From DASPJR01 sp035628505 (lineage in GTDB: Bacteria; Planctomycetota; SZUA-567; H5-PLA8): 63,639 nt of DNA. The stretch's first letter is position 1. The number at the start of each line of letters is the position of its first letter. The stretch lies in assembly GCA_035628505.1 (NCBI GenBank), contig DASPJR010000068.1:1-63639 (forward strand), given 5' to 3'. The position numbers and the translations under genes were made by a program. Positions 44,042 to 52,159 of the stretch are shown here, piece after piece. The notes under the pieces were generated by a model. The model worked only from the letters and a program-made list of their open reading frames with translations, ran no database searches and was not told where the DNA came from.

Positions 44042-44848
44042 ATGGAAGAGAATTTGTGGTCGTTGATCAGCCGGACGGTGATGCAGTCCGGCAGCATCGA
44101 GCAAGCGGTTTTCTTCCTGCTCGTGGGATTTTCGCTCATCTCGTGGACGCTGGTGCTCTGGAAAATCTGTGCGCTTTATGAATGCCGCAAGAACGGGCAG
44201 AAGTTCATGACCGTGTTCAACGGCGCAGATAGTTTTGGAACGGTGCTGACCGCCGAAGCCACAGTGGGAGCCTCTCCCCTGCTGTCGATTTTCAAGTCAG
44301 CCGTACAGGCGATGGAGAATGCACGCCCGCAAGCCGCGCCCAGTGACCCGCGCCGCATCTCGCCGAAGGCGCTTTCGCCTACGGAAGAGACGGTACTGGT
44401 CAGCATGCAGCACACGTCGAAAGCAGAGTTTTCCAAGCTGCAAACCGGGCTGAGCTTTCTGGCGACCATCGGAAGCACGTCGCCGTTCATCGGACTGTTC
44501 GGCACGGTATGGGGCATCATGGATACCTTCCGTGAGCTGGGCAACGCAAAGTCCGCGAGCATCCAGGTGGTCGCGCCGGGCATCTCCTCGGCGCTGATCG
44601 CCACCGCCGCGGGACTGGCGGTCGCCATCCCAGCCGTTATGGCCTACAACTGGTTTCTGGGTCAAATAGATGACCTCGAAGAGAATGCAGACTGCTTCAT
44701 CGAGCGCCTGGCTGTGCTGATAAAAACCAGCGGCTGGAACGGAGGAGCTCCCGCGGTTGAAAGCCAGGCCACGCCGCACGATGTCACTGTCGCTCTGCCG
44801 CCTATGCCTCCCGCTGCAGTGATCAACACAGCCGTGAGGAGTTCATAG
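44042..44848 (+). CDS. tolQ: TolQ/ExbB/MotA-type proton channel protein
   Basis: 268 aa. Three hydrophobic spans: AVFFLLVGFSLISWTLVLW, then the MotA/TolQ domain with GLSFLATIGSTSPFIGLFGTVWGIMDTFREL and PGISSALIATAAGLAVAIPAVMAYNWFL. The conserved Thr and Gly of GLFGTVWG and the AxxTAAGL helix line the proton path. With the TolR-type protein encoded next it converts proton flow to force on an envelope partner. TolQ, ExbB and other subtypes cannot be told apart here; no TolA or TonB gene is nearby. A 2-bp gap plus GAGGAG separates it from the next gene. Confidence 0.88.
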   Translation: MEENLWSLISRTVMQSGSIEQAVFFLLVGFSLISWTLVLWKICALYECRKNGQKFMTVFNGADSFGTVLTAEATVGASPLLSIFKSAVQAMENARPQAAPSDPRRISPKALSPTEETVLVSMQHTSKAEFSKLQTGLSFLATIGSTSPFIGLFGTVWGIMDTFRELGNAKSASIQVVAPGISSALIATAAGLAVAIPAVMAYNWFLGQIDDLEENADCFIERLAVLIKTSGWNGGAPAVESQATPHDVTVALPPMPPAAVINTAVRSS

Positions 44849-44850
44849 CG

Positions 44851-45279
44851 ATGAGCATGTCGGCAGCGGCTGGCGGCCGCGGACGCAAGAAGCGCCGTGC
44901 AGCGGTGGCTGAAATCAACGTCACACCGATGGTTGACGTGATGCTCGTGCTGCTGGTGATTTTTATGATCACCGCGCCCGTGCTGAAAGACGGCATCGAT
45001 ATCGATCTTCCTAAAGCGCACGGCGGAACCAGCGGCGGAAAGAGCGCCACGCCTTTCTCCGTGATTATCGACGGCCAGGGCCGCGTACACTGCGCCGGCC
45101 GCACGATCGCACCGAGCGAAGTCCCCGTCGAACTGCCGAAGCTGCTCAAAGGACATGAGAAGGAAACACTGACGCTGAAAGCGCAGCGGAATCTGCCGTA
45201 CGATTCGGTGGTGCGTGTGATCTCTGTCGTGCGCGCTGCCGGCATTCAGGGCATCAGCATCGCCGTCGACCGCGAGTAA
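44851..45279 (+). CDS. tolR: TolR/ExbD-type biopolymer transport protein
   Basis: 142 aa. One N-terminal span with the channel Asp: INVTPMVDVMLVLLVIFMIT, in which the second Asp of MVDVM-type motif is the proton carrier. The periplasmic part (VIIDGQGRVHCAG...) fits the ExbD/TolR fold and ends GIQGISIAVDRE. A basic cytoplasmic tail (GRGRKKRR) precedes the span. GAGGAG precedes the ATG. It acts as the stator partner of the preceding TolQ-type protein. Confidence 0.9.
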   Translation: MSMSAAAGGRGRKKRRAAVAEINVTPMVDVMLVLLVIFMITAPVLKDGIDIDLPKAHGGTSGGKSATPFSVIIDGQGRVHCAGRTIAPSEVPVELPKLLKGHEKETLTLKAQRNLPYDSVVRVISVVRAAGIQGISIAVDRE

Positions 45280-45488
45280 CGCCGGCTCCCAACGGGACCA
45301 TGTGCAGTTGAGCCTCCTCAAAGGACGCGCACCGGCTTCCTCTCACTATAAAGAGATGCTTAGCGCTCGCGATTTGTCGCGGCTTTTTCAAAAAAATTTC
45401 GCTAACGACCTCATCTTACGAAAGTGATCAGTAGCGGCGGGATCAGTTCCTGCTGCCCAAGTGCAAGTGATCAAATTCACTAACCAAT

Positions 45489-45514
45489 AAAAAAGCCCCT
45501 TTTTGAGGGGCTTT
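45489..45514 (-). terminator. Intrinsic terminator (reading leftward)
   Basis: On the minus strand AAAGCCCC, 7-nt loop, GGGGCTTT followed by TTT gives a perfect 8-bp stem and a T run. On the plus strand the T run is short. It therefore mainly ends a leftward transcript coming from 45515-45981, though it may also stop the tolR transcript. Between tolR and this point (45280-45488) nothing is recognised. Confidence 0.8.
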
Positions 45515-45515
45515 G

Positions 45516-45981
45516 GAAGTTACTAGCGCGAGAGAAGGGGCCGGAAACCGAGATCTGAGTTACAGCAGAGTTTGAGGACTACACTCGAGGGTTGGTACGA
45601 TTGTGATGCTTTTTACTTCGGTAGGTCAGCCTCGATCCTCGACTCAATCTCCCGCGCTTGTGGAATACACCCTTATTAACGTATGAAGGTCTCGCAGAAT
45701 TCCGTCTTTTTTCACTTTCTTTGCGGAATTCTTCATCTAGTCGCCGCCCCCGGATTGTTACCCGTCTAGACGGATGTGGAGGAGGGGTTTCCAGGGACTC
45801 CGTCTCTCCGAGTAACACCCGGGGAACAGCGATTTGCTTCAATCTTCAGTTTTCAAGCGCCGTCGTACTGACCGGCTTTCAAACTTCTGAGCTTACTAAA
45901 CCACCTGAGTTGGCCATCGTCAAATCTAATAACGACCAACCGGTCGGTTTTATTCCACTTTTTCTTCAGTTTTCAAAGCAA
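45516..45981 (-). other. Structured region downstream of tetR; candidate small RNA or small basic protein
   Basis: On the minus strand this region has two copies of TTGAAAACTGAAG-type text (complement at 45844-45857 and 45963-45977), a perfect palindrome CCGTCTAGACGG (45762-45773), and a hairpin AGAATTCCG / CGGAATTCT (45696-45704 and 45724-45732). It ends at a good terminator. A reading frame 45842-45579 (TTG start, 87 aa, very basic: KRGRLSRGSRLTYRSKKHHN near the end) exists but has no ribosome site. TTGAAAACTGAA resembles text near rRNA leaders and spacers in some bacteria. I cannot tell whether it makes RNA only or a protein. Confidence 0.4.
45938..45949. promoter_or_regulatory. Candidate TetR operator downstream of tetR
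   Basis: AACCGGTCGGTT on the plus strand (AACCGACCGGTT on the minus) has the form AACC-N4-GGTT, shared with the site upstream of tetR. It is the core of a nearly perfect 14-bp palindrome (45935-45948). Confidence 0.45.
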
Positions 45982-46593
45982 TCAGGTCAACAGTGCCTTG
46001 CGTAGTGTTTCGTAGGCGACCTTACCGGTGCTTTCCGTCTCACTCGCGCCGCACATTAATTGGACGCCGGAAATCGCGCTTACCACAAGAAAACTCAAGT
46101 TTTCTGAAGAAATATCCCCGCGCAGATCGTGCTCCTGCTGCGCTTTGCGAATCAGGTCTTTCCATAGCACGCACCAGCGCGCTTTTAACGCGTGTACGCG
46201 CGTACCAATGCCAGGTTCATTATTGGGAAGCTCTGTACACCATATCGCGAATATACGTCCGTAACTCCAACTGGGATCGCGGCTTAACTCGGATAAAAGT
46301 CGCAACAAGCGCTCAATTTTTTCACGTGCGCGAGTATTTTCAGCTTGGATAGAAAAGAAGTTTTTCTCAAAGTTTTCCTGCATCTCTTCGAGCACCGCCA
46401 GAGCCAGTTCCTCTTTGCTCTTCCAGTGATGGAACAGTGCGCCCTTGGTGATCCCAGACTTTTCAAACAGGTCGTACACGCTGGTGTTGTGGTAGCCCTG
46501 CGTCGCGAAGAGTTTGCGGGCCGCCTGCAGAATCTGCTCGCGCGTCTGTATCCCGCGTGCCGAAATCCGAGTCGAAGACTTCTCTGACGCCAT
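45982..46593 (-). CDS. TetR family transcription regulator
   Basis: 203 aa. N-terminal helix-turn-helix: TREQILQAARKLFATQGYHNTSVYDLFEKSGITKGALFHHWKSKEELALAV-type order, with the recognition helix at about 40-60 (SGITKGALFHHW). The C-terminal ligand domain fits the family length (LVVSAISGVQLMCGASETE). Its ligand is unknown. GGAGGA precedes the ATG. A palindrome of the AACC-N4-GGTT form lies 30 bp upstream of its start, and another is found after its stop, so it probably represses itself and the downstream region. The ABC exporter gene is upstream on the same strand. Confidence 0.92.
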   Translation of the reverse strand: MASEKSSTRISARGIQTREQILQAARKLFATQGYHNTSVYDLFEKSGITKGALFHHWKSKEELALAVLEEMQENFEKNFFSIQAENTRAREKIERLLRLLSELSRDPSWSYGRIFAIWCTELPNNEPGIGTRVHALKARWCVLWKDLIRKAQQEHDLRGDISSENLSFLVVSAISGVQLMCGASETESTGKVAYETLRKALLT

Positions 46594-46622
46594 CGCCTTT
46601 CCTCCACGGTTTGAAGGAGAAA

Positions 46623-46638
46623 CAAACCATCTGGTTTG
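46623..46638. promoter_or_regulatory. Candidate TetR operator upstream of tetR
   Basis: CAAACCA-TC-TGGTTTG is a perfect 7-bp inverted repeat with a 2-bp spacer, centred about 37 bp before the tetR start. Spacing and form fit a TetR-family operator. Confidence 0.65.
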
Positions 46639-46736
46639 GAAATGTAGGCGCTTTCACGCAGCGATGCAAGAGTATTGCTTGAGTCCGCCAGAGCGCCGCA
46701 TTTTGACAAGCTCGGCGGTCTGAGCTCTGAACTGAA

Positions 46737-48542
46737 TCAGGCGATCACCGGCCGTTCAGCCGCACTCCCCTGCTGCTCTTTCCAGAGGCGCGCATAGGTA
46801 GGGGACGTGCGCAGCAGTTCTTCGTGCGGACCGATGGCTTCAATGCCGCCGCCGTCGGCAAAAACGAGTATCCGATCGACGTTCCGCAGGGTGCTCAGGC
46901 GGTGCGCGACGATCAGGCTGGTGCGTGTCTGGACCATCTGATCGAGCGCGTCCTGCACGCGCCGCTCACTGAATGGATCCAGCGCGCTCGTCGCTTCGTC
47001 GAGCAGCAAGATGGGCGCGTTGCGCAGGATCGCGCGCGCGACGGCAATGCGCTGGCGCTGTCCGCCGGAGAACAGCTCGCCGCCACGCTCGCCGCACAGC
47101 GTCTGGTAACCTTCCGGCTGGGCGATGATTTCATCGTGAATCATTGCCGCTTTGGCCGCAGCGATTACATCGTCGTCACTCGCGCCCGGCCTGCCGTAGC
47201 GGATGTTTTCGGCGACGGTGGCGTGGAAAAGAAAGGGATTCTGCGCCACCAGAGCCATGTGGCTGCGCAAGCTCGCTATTTTGACGGCGCGGATATCCTC
47301 GCCATCAATGAGAATGCGGCCGCTGGACGCATCATAAAAGCGCAGCAGCAGCGAGAGCAACGTCGATTTGCCCACGCCGGTGCGGCCGACGATGCCAATC
47401 TTTTCGCCGGCGCGAATAGTCAGGTTCAAGTCCTTCAGAACCACGCCGCGGCCGTAGTCGAAGGACACGTTCTCGAAAACAATTTCTTTCCTGAATTGCG
47501 GGCATTCCTTTGCGTCCGGCGCGTCGCAAATGGTGGGTTTGACGTCCAGGATTTCAAACGTGCGCTCGGCCGATGGGATTAGTTCAGCCAACTCACCAAG
47601 GGTGCCCATCATTGCGCGGATCGGACCATAAAGCATGCCGAGCGCGCCGACGAACATAATGAAGTTCGAGGCGTTGTACCCTTCCGGTTCGAGCGAGCGC
47701 AGACCGCCGATGATCAGCACGCCCACAAGGCCGATTCCGAGCATGATTTCAATCAGCGGCCGCTGCAGCGAACGCGACAGATTGCGGCGCATGCCGGTGC
47801 GGAAAAGGCCCTGCGCCATGGAAGAGAAATTCTGTGACTCCAGTTCCGCGGCGTCGTAAGCGTGGATGATGCGGATGCCAATGAGGTTCTGCAGCATGGC
47901 CTGCGCGAGGCCTGCAGTCTTCTCCTGGTACTTTTTGGTCTGGCGCGTGATGTTCTGAATAATCTTGCGCACCGGAAGAATGACGAGCGGCAGGCCGACA
48001 GCGCCGACGGCAAAAAGCAGCGGATCGTAATACACGGCCACCGCCACAAGCGAAATCACCTGGAATGGCTGGCGCAGAAAGTCTAGCGTCACCTTGACGG
48101 TCTTTCGCAGGTTGTCGCCGTCGCTGACCATGCGGCTGACCAGGTCGCCGACTTTCTGTTTGTCAAAGAACGGCTCGTCGAGGCGCAGGAGTTTATGCAT
48201 GACGCGCTCAATGGCTTCCATGCGCAGCCGCTGCGCCAGCCATGCGGAAATGTAATTATTTAGAAAATCGAAGAGCGCCTTCAGCGTCCAGAGAATGAAA
48301 ATCGCAACGCACAGTCCGTAAATATAATGTTTTCCCGTGCCGAATAGATCGCTGAGCGCGTGATCGACGAATATGCCGAGCTTGTCCTTCGGCGCCTTGT
48401 GCTCCAGCTTATCCAGAAACGTTTTCACAAGCACCAGCGGCGCGCTGCTGACCACCGCCAGCCCCAGCGCGGTGAGAACGTACCAGACCATCATGCCGCG
48501 ATGCGGCAGGATGAGCTTAAGCGCGCGAATCAGGTTCTTCAT
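46737..48542 (-). CDS. MsbA-type ABC exporter
   Basis: 601 aa half-transporter: six membrane spans (about 15-325) then the ATPase. Walker A GRTGVGKST (386-394), Q-loop VAQNPF (432-437), signature FSGGQ (491-495), Walker B ILLLDE (511-516), switch His in VAHRL. It fits the group of lipid flippases and multidrug exporters (MsbA/Sav1866). The adjacent family 2 glycosyltransferase favours a glycolipid or envelope substrate, but this is inference. AGGA is 12 bp before the ATG. TetR lies downstream on the same strand. Confidence 0.93.
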   Translation of the reverse strand: MKNLIRALKLILPHRGMMVWYVLTALGLAVVSSAPLVLVKTFLDKLEHKAPKDKLGIFVDHALSDLFGTGKHYIYGLCVAIFILWTLKALFDFLNNYISAWLAQRLRMEAIERVMHKLLRLDEPFFDKQKVGDLVSRMVSDGDNLRKTVKVTLDFLRQPFQVISLVAVAVYYDPLLFAVGAVGLPLVILPVRKIIQNITRQTKKYQEKTAGLAQAMLQNLIGIRIIHAYDAAELESQNFSSMAQGLFRTGMRRNLSRSLQRPLIEIMLGIGLVGVLIIGGLRSLEPEGYNASNFIMFVGALGMLYGPIRAMMGTLGELAELIPSAERTFEILDVKPTICDAPDAKECPQFRKEIVFENVSFDYGRGVVLKDLNLTIRAGEKIGIVGRTGVGKSTLLSLLLRFYDASSGRILIDGEDIRAVKIASLRSHMALVAQNPFLFHATVAENIRYGRPGASDDDVIAAAKAAMIHDEIIAQPEGYQTLCGERGGELFSGGQRQRIAVARAILRNAPILLLDEATSALDPFSERRVQDALDQMVQTRTSLIVAHRLSTLRNVDRILVFADGGGIEAIGPHEELLRTSPTYARLWKEQQGSAAERPVIA

Positions 48543-48564
48543 TTCGGGGCTGAGTCCTTTTCAC

Positions 48565-48885
48565 TACTTCAACACGGAGGCACGGAGATCCAGCCTGCTT
48601 CAGCAGGCTTCAAGGCGTTGTTTGCCCCCACCTTCAGGTGGGGGAAAGGTCTTCATCGATTTCCCCAATCAGCCGGCTTCAGCCGGGCTTTCAATTCGTC
48701 TCTGAGGGCTTAAGCCCACTCGTGAACATGAAGTCCGGCTAAAGCCGGCTCCTTAGCGCATCTGGCATCAGCCCACCCCCACCTAAAGGTGGGGGCAAAC
48801 AACATCTTAAAGACGGCTGATGCCGTCTATTACTCGTTCCGAAATCATTCTTCTGCCATCTGCGACTCTGCGTTGAAGTCGTTAA
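48565..48885. repeat. Cluster of six palindromes between two periodic repeats
   Basis: From left: AGCCTGCT-TC-AGCAGGCT (48592-48609), CCCCCACCT-TC-AGGTGGGGG (48625-48644), CCGGCT-TC-AGCCGG (48673-48686), CCGGCT-AA-AGCCGG (48735-48748), CCCCCACCT-AA-AGGTGGGGG (48776-48795) and AGACGGC-TGAT-GCCGTCT (48811-48828). Spacers TC then AA mark mirror-image copies. The group lies between an ACTTCAACACGGAGG repeat (48565-48592) and its inverse ending GTTGAAGTCGTTAAA (48860-48885). No gene is present in 48543-48921. Confidence 0.8.
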
Positions 48886-48921
48886 ACTGGCACCCTTTCC
48901 GGTTCATTCACTTTTAAAAGC

Positions 48922-49800
48922 TTACGACGGGTTGGTGCTTGCCTTCGCCGCGTCCGCTTCACCGTCGATCTGCCTTGAATGCGTTGTGCCCTTGTCGTAG
49001 GCGGCTGGCGGCGGCAGGCCCTGCTGGATGCGGGCGTAGAGTTTCATGTAGCGCACGAAACGGGTGAAGGCGCAGAAGCTGCACACGGCCAGGCCCGGGA
49101 TGCCGTCAAGAAAGCCGAGCTTCAGGATGTACATCTTGAAGAATTCCCAGAACGGATGCAGGAAGAAATTCCAGATGTAAGGCTTGCGGCCTTCGCGATG
49201 GTACCGCTCGGCGGCCTGCGTGGTGTAGCGGTTGAAACGCTGGAAATAGCGGTTGAGTCCGTCCGGCGCGCAAGTGATATGGTCGAGCTTCGCTTTCAGC
49301 CGGCCGGAAGGCAGCAGCTTGCCGTCCTTATCTTTGATCTGAACATCGGCGTGAACATCGCGTTCGGCATAGCGGCCCAGGTCACGCTTGAAGAGTCGCT
49401 GGACGTCGTTCGTTTCCCATCCGCCGTGCTTGATCTCCCCGCCCAGAAAGAAATTGCGACGCACCACGAAATAGCCATTAAATTCGGGCCCGCCTGGCCG
49501 CGCGAGAATTTCGCGCACTTCTTTCTTCAGCTCCGGCGTCATGCGCTCATCGGCGTCGATGATGAAGACCCAGTCGTGAACGCATTGCGGAATGGCCCAG
49601 TTTTTCTGCGCGGCTGAATTCACATACTCGTGCTGTACAACACGTGCGCCGAAACTTTTGGCGATTTCAATGGTTTTGTCGGTGGAAAAGCTGTCGACGA
49701 CGAAGATCTCGTCGGCGATATCCCGGACGGACTCCAGGCACGCCGGAAGGTTCACTTCCTCGTTGAACACCGGCACAAGCACACTCAGCTTCTCAGCCAT
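48922..49800 (-). CDS. Family 2 glycosyltransferase (WaaE/KdtX-like)
   Basis: 292 aa. GT-A fold: LSVLVPVFNEEVNLPACLESV at the start, EIFVVDSFSTDKTIEIAKSFGARV, then IIDADERMTPELKKEV with the DxD of the nucleotide-sugar site, and GGWETNDVQRLFKRD. The C-terminal part (RKPYIWNFFLHPFWEFFKMYILK; hydrophobic and basic) likely lies on the membrane face, as in WaaE/KdtX enzymes that add glucose to the LPS core. It is on the same strand as, and upstream of, the MsbA-type exporter. GAGGAG precedes the ATG. Confidence 0.88.
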   Translation of the reverse strand: MAEKLSVLVPVFNEEVNLPACLESVRDIADEIFVVDSFSTDKTIEIAKSFGARVVQHEYVNSAAQKNWAIPQCVHDWVFIIDADERMTPELKKEVREILARPGGPEFNGYFVVRRNFFLGGEIKHGGWETNDVQRLFKRDLGRYAERDVHADVQIKDKDGKLLPSGRLKAKLDHITCAPDGLNRYFQRFNRYTTQAAERYHREGRKPYIWNFFLHPFWEFFKMYILKLGFLDGIPGLAVCSFCAFTRFVRYMKLYARIQQGLPPPAAYDKGTTHSRQIDGEADAAKASTNPS

Positions 49801-49959
49801 GACTCCTCGATGCAGTTGGTATCGTCGTTTAAAGACGCTCGGGAAACGAAATACTTTAGCAGAATTGCCAGAGATGACGAGTGTAACGTCCTGATCCGGA
49901 CGGGTCTTATATTAATTGAGGCGACTATCTGCGGGTAGGGACACAAGAGTGCTCTCCGC

Positions 49960-50000
49960 CCTCCGTGTCGTCTTGAACTCTGAGTTGAAGTCGTTTAGCT
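49960..50000. repeat. CTCCGTG/TTGAAGTCGTTTA repeat
   Basis: CCCTCCGTGTCGTCTTGAAC then GAGTTGAAGTCGTTTA. It shares the conserved end (TTGAAGTCGTT) with the repeats at 48860-48885 and 702-850. Confidence 0.55.
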
Positions 50001-50001
50001 G

Positions 50002-51570
50002 TTATTTCAGCCGCTGCAGCACGCCGCGGGCTTGCCGCGACCACGGCATATTGGCGCTCGCCAGCCGGGACAGCTCAGCCGTGGCATCGGCGCCGCCGAG
50101 TTGGCCGAGTACTTCAATCGCCGTCACGGTGCGGAAGTCGGCGATGCCGCCGATCTGCGCCAGCAGCGATGCTGCGCGGATTCGCACCTCCAGGGAGGGA
50201 TGCCGCAGCGCTGTCAGAAGAGCAGGGCGAGCGGCAATGCCGCGCTGACTCAGTTCCTCCGCGGCGTTGGCACGTAGTTGAAAGTTCGGATCGTCGAGCT
50301 TTTCAATCAACGCTGCAACATCGTCATCTTTTACTGCTCCCATCTCGCGAAGCCGGCGAATCAGATCCGCAGCACCGGCGGGGCCCTGCGCAATATAAAA
50401 CGCAAAGGCCGCCGCGCGATCGTCGTATTGTGGCGAGGCCAGCTTCTGCCAGGCGTCATCGGCGCTGCCGGGATTCGCGTTGGCGACAACCGTCAGTGGC
50501 GGCTTGCTCAAGTCCCACACGACGATGCCTTCGCTCGCTGAAAGGCTGACGACGAACTTCCCGCCCGGCGCGGCCACAATCCCTACCGGCGTGCTGACCA
50601 GCCGGAAACGGCGGAGTTCCACGCCTGAGTCCACTTCCCACTGCCGTACGGTACGGTCGTTTCCTCCCGACCAGACGTAACGGCCATCGGCCGAGAACGC
50701 CACGCAGGTGATATCCGCCTTGTGGCCCACCAGCGTTCGCAGCACGCGGCCGGTCGCGACTTCCCAGACTCGCAGGCGCCCGCCGCCAGGCTGGTCTTCC
50801 TCGCTCTGCATCCATTGCTGCCGGCTGCCGCGCGTGGAAATTCCCAGGGATCCATCCGGCGAGAGCGCCAATGCGGCTACAGAACCGTCGTGATTGGGCA
50901 GCGTGCGCAGCTCGCGGCCGTTGAGCACATCCCAGAGGCGCGCGGTTTCATCGTTGGCTTCCGAGACCAGCACGCGGCCGTCGGCGGAGAAGGCTACCGC
51001 ATCGATCGACAGCGTCGCTCCCGGTGCCTCGCCTGGAACTTTGTGTCCCGTCAACATGCCCAGCCTCGTACCGGTTTTCAGGTCCCAGATATGAATGCCG
51101 ACCGAATCGGTGCTCGCCAGCAGCGCTCCGTTGGCCGAGATCGCCAGGCCACTCACAGGCCCCGTGTGGCCTTCGAATTTACGGATGGCTTTGCCATCTG
51201 CAGCGTCCCACTCGTGAACGCCTTCCTCGCCGCAGGTGAAAACGCTTTTGCCGTCAGGCGCGAACGCCACGTTTTTGACTTCATCAATTTCGGCGTTTAT
51301 CGCAAGCCTCAGTTTTCCCTGCGCAACGTCGAACAGATGCAGCCTTCCGTCCTTTCCTGCACCGGCGGCGACTTTTCCATCCCGGGAAAGCGAGAGCTTG
51401 CCCATTTCATCGCCGGGACCGGTAAAGACGACTGCGCCGGCCGGAAGTTTCACCGGACCCACGGGACGGCCGTTGAGAATGTTGAAATCCAGATCGTCCT
51501 CGCCGGCGCAGAGCGCCAGGGAGAATACGCATGCAAGCCAGCCAGCCACGACGCTTCGGGATGCACCCAT
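50002..51570 (-). CDS. Secreted WD40-HEAT repeat protein
   Basis: 522 aa from the ATG at 51570; a signal peptide follows (VVAGWLACVFSLALCAG). Seven or so WD40 repeats cover about 55-385, seen as GHTGPVSGLAISANGALLAS, HIWDLKTGTRLG, AVAFSADGRVLVSEANDETARLWD, and GHKADITCVAFSADGRYVWSGG. The C-terminal 130 residues are HEAT-like (DDPNFQLRANAAEELSQRG; HPSLEVRIRAASLLAQIGG). Secreted WD40 proteins are frequent in PVC bacteria. A surface or periplasmic scaffold role is likely; no enzyme domain is seen. The gene is divergent from the Cys-rich small protein. Confidence 0.83.
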   Translation of the reverse strand: MGASRSVVAGWLACVFSLALCAGEDDLDFNILNGRPVGPVKLPAGAVVFTGPGDEMGKLSLSRDGKVAAGAGKDGRLHLFDVAQGKLRLAINAEIDEVKNVAFAPDGKSVFTCGEEGVHEWDAADGKAIRKFEGHTGPVSGLAISANGALLASTDSVGIHIWDLKTGTRLGMLTGHKVPGEAPGATLSIDAVAFSADGRVLVSEANDETARLWDVLNGRELRTLPNHDGSVAALALSPDGSLGISTRGSRQQWMQSEEDQPGGGRLRVWEVATGRVLRTLVGHKADITCVAFSADGRYVWSGGNDRTVRQWEVDSGVELRRFRLVSTPVGIVAAPGGKFVVSLSASEGIVVWDLSKPPLTVVANANPGSADDAWQKLASPQYDDRAAAFAFYIAQGPAGAADLIRRLREMGAVKDDDVAALIEKLDDPNFQLRANAAEELSQRGIAARPALLTALRHPSLEVRIRAASLLAQIGGIADFRTVTAIEVLGQLGGADATAELSRLASANMPWSRQARGVLQRLK

Positions 51571-51676
51571 ACCGGGCAGTCTAAAGTGGGCGCACGCAAA
51601 CTCCAAGGACGAATTAGCGCGTGGAATTGCTTTGAGCGCTGCAGAGTTTAAATTAGACGAAGGAGTCTTTCTGCCA

Positions 51677-52159
51677 ATGCGCTACATCCTCAGTGCCCAG
51701 GTCATTCCCGGAAAAGCCGCCGCCCTGCAGCGGGCGCTCCGCGATGGCTCGTTCAGCCGCGGCTTTCCTTATGGGGATCTCGGTGAAAATGTGCGCGAAG
51801 GAAAGGTCGATGCAGACGGCACGATCCGCTGGGTTGAAACATGCTATTGCCGCGAATACCTCAACGTCGCAATGGTCATGGAACTGGAATATCTTGAGCG
51901 CTACCTGCACCGCATCACGGTGACCGACGCGCGCGATCCGCGCTACTGCAAAGGTTATCCGCACTGCAACGATTGCCTCTGCACGAAAACGATTCGCTTC
52001 GACGGCCGCACTTTCGACTCGTTCCTCGACGAACTGGCCTCTCGCGAGCGCCCCAGGGAGAGTGCGACTAAAATCCCGACGCAATGGGCCGGCTGGCGCG
52101 GCAAGGTTCAGACCGAAGACGAGAAGCAGCGGAACCAAAACTGCGAGCTCGCCCGATGA
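51677..52159 (+). CDS. Cys-rich conserved-looking hypothetical protein
   Basis: 160 aa from the ATG at 51677. GAAGGAG lies about 12 bp upstream. A ferredoxin-like or DUF-type beginning (MRYILSAQVIPGKAAALQRAL) leads to a Cys/His cluster: CYCREY, then YCKGYPHCNDCLC. Six Cys in this span could bind Zn or a cluster. No family is recognised. Its stop overlaps the next start (ATGA), so it is translationally coupled with the GH30-like gene. It lacks a signal peptide, while its partner is secreted. Confidence 0.7.
   Translation: MRYILSAQVIPGKAAALQRALRDGSFSRGFPYGDLGENVREGKVDADGTIRWVETCYCREYLNVAMVMELEYLERYLHRITVTDARDPRYCKGYPHCNDCLCTKTIRFDGRTFDSFLDELASRERPRESATKIPTQWAGWRGKVQTEDEKQRNQNCELAR

Noticed and set aside
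45516..45981. tmRNA, RNase P RNA or SRP RNA
   Set aside because: None of the conserved words (tmRNA 3' TTCGA end, RNase P GAGGAAAGTC, SRP GGTCAGGTC/GGAAG) is present on either strand.
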